A stretch of DNA of 40,121 nt from an uncultured Bacteroidales bacterium (GTDB taxonomy: Bacteria; Bacteroidota; Bacteroidia; Bacteroidales; UBA932). Of the stretch, positions 33,663-40,121 are shown in pieces. Below the pieces are notes generated by a model. The model searched no databases and had not been told where the DNA came from. It saw nothing but the letters and a program-made list of their open reading frames with translations. Within the stretch, counting starts at the first letter, position 1; each line of letters starts with the position of its first letter. The translations under genes and the position numbers were made by a program. The stretch lies in NCBI GenBank assembly GCA_937900465.1, contig CALCEJ010000145.1:1-40121 (forward strand), written 5' to 3'.

Positions 33663-35933
33663 ATGAGAAGACTCTTATACGGCATCCTCGCAGCCTCCCT
33701 CCTTGCTCTCTCCTGCAAAGAGGTGGAAGCTGATTTTGACAGACTGAATCCGGTTATGAACGAGACCGGCGCCATCATGCTGTCGGAGAAGAACCTGTAT
33801 CTTCTGATAGGCGACGGCCGCACTCTGACGGCCAATGTAACTCCCTGGAACGCCAAGGACAAGACCATAACCTGGGAATCCGGAAATCCGGAGATCGCCA
33901 CAGTCAGCGCGACCGGCACCGTTGTTGGCGCCTCTGAGGGCGAATGCGACATAACAGCCCGCGCCGGAAGCGTCAGCGCTTCCTGTCACGTTGTAGTCAC
34001 CAGACTGTATATCGCTGCTGAGAGCCTTGAGGTCACGCTGCCTTCAAGGAGCATCGCCATCGGGGAAACCCTTGTTCCGGAAGTGACGATCACCCCCGGG
34101 AACACGACGGAGCAGTTGGTCTGGACTACCTCCGATTCTCAGATTGCAGAAGCCGGAGCGGGCGGTATTGAAGGAAAGAAGGCAGGATATGTGGACATTA
34201 CCGCGACAATCGGAAACATTTCCTGGACAGAGACTGTCCAGGTCCATCCTGAGGGGCTCTGGCTCGAGCAGGTGGACGCCCTCCTGAAACCGGTCCAGAG
34301 GGAGCCTCTTGACTGGGCCTGCGATACGATATGCGTGGCGCGAGGCGAGACGGCAACCGTACAGATGATCGTAAGGGCCGGGGTGGATCAGAACAACAAC
34401 TTTAACCCCGAGGTCGTGTTTTTTGCTCCGGACGGGCAGAGGGAAGGATTTTCCGTCGAGCCCAGAATCAACCACGTGAGGGAGGTCAGGGCCACTGAAC
34501 ACTGGGACCTTTGGTGTGGCGGCGCTGCTCCGGACAGGTACTCGTACCTGGTCTATGACATCCCTGACCCTCTTGTTCCCCAGTCTGATTATCAGCGCTG
34601 GCTGAAAAAAGGCGGTTTCGCCGGGGTATGGGCTGAATTCGACATTCCCCTCGACTTCACCCCCGGACTGTACCAGGGTCTTTTCCGCGTCAGCGGCGAC
34701 TCCGTTGCCGAACTCCCCTTCTGGGTAAAGGTATATGACGTGACTCTTCCCGAGAAGCAAGGCCTGGATATTCTCCAATGGGCCAATCCCGAGGTCGAAG
34801 CGATGACCGGCGACGAGACTCCCGAATACTGGTCCGTAATGAACACATATATGCCAATGATCGTACGGTTTGCAAGCCAGTACGGCCAGAACGGATTCAG
34901 GCTCGTCTATGCGGACGGCGGATGGCGTTATCTTGACCGTAAAGCCGTAAAGGACCCGGTCTCAGGCAAGTACCATCTGGTCGTCAATTTTGATGAGCCC
35001 GCCTACGAGAGGGAATTCAATATGTTCTATGAGAATTGTCCCGACCTCCGGCAGGTCCAGGGGCACAACATCGTTGCGGCAAGGCACGAGAGCACCATCA
35101 CCATGGGCGCATACAAACTGGACGGAAACGGAGACCTCTGGGTTGATTCCGACGGAAATCCGGAGTCCATCTACGTAAACCTTCCGGATGAAGATCCCGC
35201 ACCTGTGAAATACTACCTGAAGGCATATTTCGACGGTCTTCGAAAGATGCTCGAATCACACACGTTCCCTGACGGCCGCTCCTGGAAGGATGTTTATGTC
35301 CAGACTCTTTCCGACGAGCCTGACGACAACATCTCCGGGGCTTACAATAAACTGACGGAAATCGTAAAGGAGGTGGCCCCGGACTTTGTCGTCCTGGACC
35401 CTGTCCAGTCCACCCTGATCAATACGGCGAATCTCGACATCCCCTGCCCCGATATCCTGACGGCAAAGGGGCTTCCCAGGCAGGAGGACCAGACGGTGTG
35501 GATCTACTCCGCCATGGGCCCCCAGGGCAACTATGCGAACAGGTTCATCCGTATTCCGCTGCTGAAAACCCGTATCCTCCACTGGCTCAATTATCACTAC
35601 GACGCCTCCGGATATCTCCACTGGGGCCTCAACTACTGGGTTGGCGCCAAGGACGGAGACCCGTGGAAAGATGCCTACGGGTCCTACATCGCCGGCGATA
35701 TGTGGATAATCTGGCCAGGAGACCACAAGCTCTACAGTTCAATCCGCCTGTGCGCAATGCGCGACGGAATACACGACTACGACCTCCTCAAGATGATTGA
35801 GAATCGCTCCAAGGCCGATGCCGACGCCTTCTGCGCCCGCCTCATCCTCGATGCGGAGGCTCCCTCCTACGATATGGACGTCAAGCATTTCCGTGCCCTT
35901 CGGAGGGATATGCTCGAATATCTGTCAAAGTAA
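33663..35933 (+). CDS. GH123-like (DUF4091) glycosidase with two Ig-like domains, lipoprotein
   Basis: This 756-residue lipoprotein (signal ending ALSC) begins with two bacterial Ig-like Big_2 domains (about 33-112 and 118-198; for example LTANVTPWNAKDKTITWESGN). Then come a beta-sandwich (about 200-355), a TIM barrel (about 360-650) and a C-terminal DUF4091 region with GYLHWGLNYWVG and RLCAMRDGIHDYDLL. GH123 enzymes are beta-N-acetylgalactosaminidases that use substrate-assisted catalysis with an Asp-Glu pair; here the pair is D551-E552 in LSDEPDD. The Ig domains probably hold the catalytic module away from the membrane. The gene starts 1 nt after the GH20 stop, and its stop overlaps the next ATG by one base. 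Confidence 0.85.
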   Translation: MRRLLYGILAASLLALSCKEVEADFDRLNPVMNETGAIMLSEKNLYLLIGDGRTLTANVTPWNAKDKTITWESGNPEIATVSATGTVVGASEGECDITARAGSVSASCHVVVTRLYIAAESLEVTLPSRSIAIGETLVPEVTITPGNTTEQLVWTTSDSQIAEAGAGGIEGKKAGYVDITATIGNISWTETVQVHPEGLWLEQVDALLKPVQREPLDWACDTICVARGETATVQMIVRAGVDQNNNFNPEVVFFAPDGQREGFSVEPRINHVREVRATEHWDLWCGGAAPDRYSYLVYDIPDPLVPQSDYQRWLKKGGFAGVWAEFDIPLDFTPGLYQGLFRVSGDSVAELPFWVKVYDVTLPEKQGLDILQWANPEVEAMTGDETPEYWSVMNTYMPMIVRFASQYGQNGFRLVYADGGWRYLDRKAVKDPVSGKYHLVVNFDEPAYEREFNMFYENCPDLRQVQGHNIVAARHESTITMGAYKLDGNGDLWVDSDGNPESIYVNLPDEDPAPVKYYLKAYFDGLRKMLESHTFPDGRSWKDVYVQTLSDEPDDNISGAYNKLTEIVKEVAPDFVVLDPVQSTLINTANLDIPCPDILTAKGLPRQEDQTVWIYSAMGPQGNYANRFIRIPLLKTRILHWLNYHYDASGYLHWGLNYWVGAKDGDPWKDAYGSYIAGDMWIIWPGDHKLYSSIRLCAMRDGIHDYDLLKMIENRSKADADAFCARLILDAEAPSYDMDVKHFRALRRDMLEYLSK

Positions 35934-37594
35934 TGAAACATCTTCTCCCCGCCCTCGCTGCCGCAGCTCTGCTTTACTCTTGCAGCGCCGCACCGGAAAT
36001 AGTTATGGTCCAGGTAGATCCGATGACAAAGATTCTGCCGGAAGCCGTCGCTTTCCTGCCCCTTAAGGACACAACAGAAACGGCCGCCGGTGCGCATGCG
36101 GAATTCCAGATAGCATTCCGCTGCGAGTCCGCGCTGGAAGACATTACCCTCAGCTGTTCCTCCCTCGAATCAGACGACAGCGCGATCGAGATACTCCGCT
36201 GTGGTCTTGTAGGACTTGTAGGGATTGGCTCTTATGCGACCGACCCCGCCCACGATGTCATCCATAGCGCCTCCGGACTATTCCCGGATCCGATTCTTAC
36301 CGACGGCCCATGGAAGATTCCCGGAGGACAGGCCACTTCCGCCTGGGTAACAGTTTCGGTTCCGTCCGACGCCAAGCCGGGAGTTTACAAAGGCACTTTC
36401 ACCCTGAAAGCAAAGACAGGCGGACACAGTCTTACCCGCATTGTCCCTCTGGTTCTCAAAGTATGGCCGGTAGTTCTGGAAGAGACCTCCCTTCTTACCG
36501 TAAACTGGTGTTTCGACTTCGCGGAATGCCTTCGTCACTGGAACGCCGGAAAGGATGTCGAGCCATTCTCCCCTCTGTACTGGGAGTATATGAAAGACAT
36601 GGCCGATGCGCTTCGCGAAGCCCGTCAGAACGTCTCACAAGTTCCCGTCTTCGACCTTGTCGGGATGAACCGGGGCGAGGATGGGAAATGGGCCTTCGAC
36701 TTTGGGAAGTTCAACGAAGTCGTCCGTTTTTATGAGAAAGAAGGACTGCTCGAGAGGCTGCAGTGCGGCGAACTGGGCCACAGGATTGCCCCGGTATGGA
36801 CCGGAGGATTCGGGCTCTTCGTGCCTGACGGAAATGGGAGTTACGAGACTCTGGAAATCTCTGACCCGCGCGTAAAGGAGTTCTACACGGCATTCCTTCC
36901 GGCATTCACCGCGAATTTGAGAGAGAACGGATGGTATGAAAAATCCTGGCAGAAGGTTTGTGACGAACCGGTCGATGCTAATGCGGACGGCTACCGTAAA
37001 GTGATTGGATTCCTCCGCGGCATAGAACCGTCACTGAGGGTTATGGAGGCTCTCCAAACCACGAAACTGACCGGTGCGATGGATGTCTGGGTCCCCCAGC
37101 TGGACACCTGGCACAACAACTATGACTTCTTCTCCTCCCGCCAGAGGGCAGGAGATGAAATATGGTTCTACACCTGTTGTTATCCTCGCGGAGAGTATCC
37201 TAACCGCTTCATAGAGCAGCCGCTTCTGAAGACGAGGGCCATTTACTGGATGGCTTTCAAATACGGGGCGACAGGATATCTGCACTGGGGATTCAACTAT
37301 TGGACCGGCGACCCTTACGGATACGCTGACCGTCCCGGTACGGGAACGGACCTTCCAGGAGGAGACTGCTGGATAGTTTACCCCGGATATCACAAGTTTG
37401 AAAGGTCAATCCGCTTCGAAGCTCTCCGTGACGGCATTGAGGACCACATCCTCCTTACGATGCTCCGCAAAAAAAATCCGGCTGCAGCGGAAAGTTTCTG
37501 CAACCGGCTTGTTTTCAACTGGTGGGTTTATACAACGCATCCCGGGGAGTTCAGGACAATCCGTCACGAGCTCCTGAAAGCTCTGTCAGAGTAG
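35933..37594 (+). CDS. GH123-like (DUF4091) glycosidase, lipoprotein, no Ig domains
   Basis: This 553-residue lipoprotein (signal ending LYSC) is a second GH123/DUF4091 protein next to the first. It has the beta-sandwich (about 30-180), barrel and C-terminal region GYLHWGFNYWTG and RFEALRDGIEDHILL, but no Big_2 domains. The candidate catalytic pair is D344-E345 in VCDEPVD. Similarity to its neighbour in the ILHWL/AIYWM-to-HWG region suggests an old duplication followed by divergence, so the two probably act on different linkages. It starts with a one-base TAATG overlap and ends with a 9-bp convergent overlap with the GH127 gene. Confidence 0.83.
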   Translation: MKHLLPALAAAALLYSCSAAPEIVMVQVDPMTKILPEAVAFLPLKDTTETAAGAHAEFQIAFRCESALEDITLSCSSLESDDSAIEILRCGLVGLVGIGSYATDPAHDVIHSASGLFPDPILTDGPWKIPGGQATSAWVTVSVPSDAKPGVYKGTFTLKAKTGGHSLTRIVPLVLKVWPVVLEETSLLTVNWCFDFAECLRHWNAGKDVEPFSPLYWEYMKDMADALREARQNVSQVPVFDLVGMNRGEDGKWAFDFGKFNEVVRFYEKEGLLERLQCGELGHRIAPVWTGGFGLFVPDGNGSYETLEISDPRVKEFYTAFLPAFTANLRENGWYEKSWQKVCDEPVDANADGYRKVIGFLRGIEPSLRVMEALQTTKLTGAMDVWVPQLDTWHNNYDFFSSRQRAGDEIWFYTCCYPRGEYPNRFIEQPLLKTRAIYWMAFKYGATGYLHWGFNYWTGDPYGYADRPGTGTDLPGGDCWIVYPGYHKFERSIRFEALRDGIEDHILLTMLRKKNPAAAESFCNRLVFNWWVYTTHPGEFRTIRHELLKALSE

Positions 37595-39541
37595 CTCAGG
37601 GAATACTGAGACCCGGAGTTCTGTGGCTCCGTAAGGGACAAGGTCAATCCACATCACCTCATCAGAAAGCGCCCTGGGTTCCCTTGGGACTGAAGGGGTG
37701 AAGCGCCCCTGCCATAGTTCCCATTCGATCTTTTTCACCGGAACGGATATTTTTCCGGGCACGGTAGCAAGATCGAGCGGATATCCGGATGTTTTCGCCG
37801 CCCTCCAAACGGGCTCGCCGGAAGTGATTGCGTAGTTCCAGTCACCGCAAGGGGTGATGGACAGGCACTTGAAATCCGGATTCTCCGGAACCTTTCCGGC
37901 CATATTGTCGTAAACCTTGTCATCTTCCTCTACAGTCTGGGGGACCGGGAATGCGTACAGGAGGGGTCCTCTGTAAATACAGGTTCCGCCCATGGGAACG
38001 TGTTTCAGTTGTATTTCCATAGGGAGATTCAGAGTGATCCGGTCCCCGCTGCGGAAGGTCTTCTCGACGGTGAAGAACGTTCCGGGGGTCAAATCAGCCC
38101 CGACCGGTTTCCCATTGACTTCAAGTGAAGCCTCCGTACACCAGGATGGCACCCTCAGAACAATGGGGAACTTTTCCTTCCTTGCCATCTCGAGGGTGAA
38201 TTCGACGGTTTCGGAGAAAGGATAGGCTGTTTCCTCCCGGATGATGCAGGGCTGCCCGGAAGGCAGTTCAACGGTAATCTCCGACGGACCGTAAAGCGCC
38301 GCCGTAACGGCACCGTCCTTACGGCGCATCCACATACGGGAGGCATAATTCGGCATCACGCGGTGGACCGCGCCGGCACAGCACTCGGTCTGATGAGTTG
38401 GCCTGTAGGCCATCCAGGTGCTGCCGAAGAAGAATTCGTTATGGTTGGAGTCGCCCGTTGCAATGACCTGGTTCACGGAGGAGAAATACTGGAGAGTCTT
38501 GAAATCCTTTGTAACGGCACCGGGTAGGGCATTGAATACAGCCATCTCAATCCTGTCCGCCCACGCGGCGTCTCCGGTTGTCTCGAGGAAATATCCGAGG
38601 GTCCAGGTATGGTCCGCGATGTCACAGGTTTCGTGGCTGCTGTTGATGTCATTGGGGAAAAGCCTTTCTGCGCTCGTATTGACCCCGTCCGGAAGCATAT
38701 GTTTTCTCTCGAGGGTATTGTAGGCGTGAATTGCCGCTTCCAGGTATTTAGCCTTCCCGGTACGGGCATAGAGCATCATCGGCAGTTTAAGTTCCTCGTT
38801 GAGGGTAACCCCGTGTATGATGGGGAATTCCTCTGCAAGGCAGGCTTCCGGCGTAAGGTCTCCGAACTGACCCGCATTCCAGAGCCGCTCGGACCTCTCA
38901 AGAAGCGTCGAATCTGCGCCCATATCATAGGTCCACAGCATTCCTTCTATGTTTACGATGTTTCTCCAGACGCTGAGTTCCTCATCGCTGTAGAGCGAAT
39001 AGTTCTTCGCCAGCGCGGCCGGTATATCCTCGTCCGGATGCTTATAAGCATATGCCTGAACGGGGCGGAAGAATACCGCCATGGGCCACATACGGGCCCA
39101 GGTGAAATTCGTATGGGGCAGACGGCCGTCCTCATCCGCATTGTCAAGGGTATAGCGGATTCCGGCCTCTCCCTTGGCGATAAGGAGCGAATCTCGAAGG
39201 AGATAGCCCAGTTTGACGAGTCCGTCCGTGTAGTAGGCGGTTTGTTCATACCGCCACCAGTCTGAGCCGTAAGACTCCGTATTCCGGGTAATGTCCCCGT
39301 CCCAGAGGCAGGAGTTATAGGGGTATGAGAGGGCCTCCGGATGGCCGGTCATACCGCTGCGCTGCCTGTCGAGAAATTCGAGGATCCAGCCCTTCGGGCT
39401 TATGTCCGGAAGAAGACCGTCTGTGTACTTTGCAAACTCCGGGACCGGGGGCGTTACGGCCGAAGGCGCTTTTATCTCAGGGCGGCTGCAGGAGAGGACC
39501 AGCGCAGCGAGGCCCGCCAATATTGCAATGGAATGTTTCAT
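37586..39541 (-). CDS. GH127 family (beta-L-arabinofuranosidase-type) lipoprotein
   Basis: This 651-residue lipoprotein (signal ending VLSC) belongs to GH127, whose characterised members are zinc-dependent beta-L-arabinofuranosidases with a catalytic cysteine. Relatives act on other sugars. The (alpha/alpha)6 barrel (about 45-440) is followed by two beta domains. The zinc and nucleophile set is conserved: E304 and C306 in HETCD, and C387-C388 in TECCAG, so the enzyme should be active. VNRVM-type context is replaced by AGAVHRVMPNY. It lies 3 nt downstream of the GH31 gene on the same strand and overlaps the second GH123 gene by 9 bp at the 3' ends. Confidence 0.9.
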   Translation of the reverse strand: MKHSIAILAGLAALVLSCSRPEIKAPSAVTPPVPEFAKYTDGLLPDISPKGWILEFLDRQRSGMTGHPEALSYPYNSCLWDGDITRNTESYGSDWWRYEQTAYYTDGLVKLGYLLRDSLLIAKGEAGIRYTLDNADEDGRLPHTNFTWARMWPMAVFFRPVQAYAYKHPDEDIPAALAKNYSLYSDEELSVWRNIVNIEGMLWTYDMGADSTLLERSERLWNAGQFGDLTPEACLAEEFPIIHGVTLNEELKLPMMLYARTGKAKYLEAAIHAYNTLERKHMLPDGVNTSAERLFPNDINSSHETCDIADHTWTLGYFLETTGDAAWADRIEMAVFNALPGAVTKDFKTLQYFSSVNQVIATGDSNHNEFFFGSTWMAYRPTHQTECCAGAVHRVMPNYASRMWMRRKDGAVTAALYGPSEITVELPSGQPCIIREETAYPFSETVEFTLEMARKEKFPIVLRVPSWCTEASLEVNGKPVGADLTPGTFFTVEKTFRSGDRITLNLPMEIQLKHVPMGGTCIYRGPLLYAFPVPQTVEEDDKVYDNMAGKVPENPDFKCLSITPCGDWNYAITSGEPVWRAAKTSGYPLDLATVPGKISVPVKKIEWELWQGRFTPSVPREPRALSDEVMWIDLVPYGATELRVSVFPELL

Positions 39542-39544
39542 CTT

Positions 39545-40121
39545 TTAAAGAAGTATTTCTATCGTGTTTTCTGCCAAGGCGGAAACCCTTGGGAGGGAGA
39601 CAAGGACGCGGGAGCCGTCGAGGCGGACGTCCGTGACGGCCTCGCCACCGAGACGGACAGCCTTCGGGAGCTTCCCGATGCCTTCAAGGACAAGATAGAT
39701 TTCCCTCTCCGGGGACATCCCTTCGTATGAGCCGTGTCTTGTGCCAATCTTTACCGTTATCCTGTTCCCGGAACGGTTTTTCTCGATGAGGGTACGGGAG
39801 AAGGCCGTATCGTAGTCACGCGAGGAGCCGTCATCCTCATACAGGGTGAATGTCGATTTCCCGGATCCGGGGACAACGAGAAGGCCCAGCACATCGGAGG
39901 GGTCCTGCAGATTCCTGATATTCTCACCGGCAAGAGGAAGGATGCTTCCGGACTTTACATACCAGGGGTTCTCGTCGATGGAATAACGGAGAGCCTTGAC
40001 CGAACCTCCCTTGTGGGTCTCGTGGCGGGCCATGTCGTACCAGTCAGTGCCGCGGGGAAACCATATCTTCCTTTCAGCTTTACCGTCAGGCCCGGCCGGT
40101 TCTGCGACGGCGGTAGCGAGG
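39545..40121 (-). CDS. GH31 alpha-glycosidase, C-terminal part (cut by the window end)
   Basis: The 192 residues visible are the C-terminus of a GH31 enzyme; the catalytic barrel lies beyond the right edge. The segment IWFPRGTDWYDM followed by NPWYVKSGSILPL is the typical GH31 proximal C-terminal domain, and DVLGLLVVPGSGKSTFTLYEDDGSSRDY is the DUF5110 distal domain. GH31 enzymes hydrolyse alpha-glucosides, alpha-xylosides, alpha-galactosides or sulfoquinovosides; the deciding residues are not in the window. The frame stays open from the stop to position 40121, so the gene continues upstream. An ATG at 40033 is internal, not the start. It is probably co-transcribed with GH127. Confidence 0.85.
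   Translation of the reverse strand, partial: LATAVAEPAGPDGKAERKIWFPRGTDWYDMARHETHKGGSVKALRYSIDENPWYVKSGSILPLAGENIRNLQDPSDVLGLLVVPGSGKSTFTLYEDDGSSRDYDTAFSRTLIEKNRSGNRITVKIGTRHGSYEGMSPEREIYLVLEGIGKLPKAVRLGGEAVTDVRLDGSRVLVSLPRVSALAENTIEILL

Noticed and set aside
31892..33952. Long antisense open frame (686 codons) opposite the GH20 gene
   Set aside because: It lies almost wholly opposite a clear GH20 gene with intact catalytic motifs, has no recognisable domain and is rich in residues typical of antisense reading in GC-rich genes.
1..40121. Search for CRISPR repeats, tRNA genes, transposases, phage or toxin-antitoxin genes
   Set aside because: None was seen by reading; no regularly spaced repeats and no such protein motifs were found, although short tRNA-like or small RNA genes cannot be fully excluded by eye.

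Overview
The window looks like chromosomal DNA of a Bacteroidales bacterium. It starts with the 5' end of a 16S rRNA gene on the minus strand whose sequence is Bacteroidetes-like. Several promoters match the Bacteroidetes -7 box TAnnTTTG. Almost every protein is a secreted lipoprotein, and two SusC/SusD pairs and a hybrid two-component regulator are present; these are hallmarks of polysaccharide utilization loci (PULs). The moderately high GC coding sequence would fit a gut lineage, but the genus cannot be fixed from the sequence alone.

Positions 1-7000 are mostly housekeeping or unrelated genes: the 16S start with its promoter and leader; a back-to-back promoter for a split two-gene chromate transporter; a GH20 hexosaminidase lipoprotein; a convergent polysaccharide flippase; a cyclophilin lipoprotein with a strong terminator; and a CotH-kinase lipoprotein. 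A GH2 enzyme at 7075-8865 is divergent from CotH and converges, with overlap, on the PUL.

Positions 8834-30098 read leftwards as one very compact operon: Ig-like surface lipoprotein, SusC, SusD, a second SusC, a second SusD, a hybrid two-component system (HTCS) regulator, GH3, a six-hairpin protein of unknown activity, and a GH78-like rhamnosidase. From the first SusC onward, junctions are overlaps or gaps of 0-5 nt. The HTCS is broken by an apparent one-base deletion in its sensor propeller.

Positions 30291-37594 are a divergent plus-strand operon of lipoprotein glycosidases: a GH28/GH49-type beta-helix enzyme, GH20, and two GH123/DUF4091 proteins. It converges on a minus-strand GH31-GH127 pair (37586-40121; GH31 is cut by the window end).

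Inferred working model: the surface lipoprotein and two SusCD transporters bind and import glycan pieces, the HTCS senses a periplasmic fragment, and the exo-enzymes strip rhamnose, HexNAc, uronic-type, arabinose-type and alpha- or beta-linked sugars. HexNAc-directed enzymes (GH20, two GH123) beside GH28/GH78/GH127 point to a heterogeneous glycan carrying both amino sugars and plant-type sugars; the actual substrate is not determinable here. No tRNA, insertion sequence, CRISPR array or phage gene was seen.
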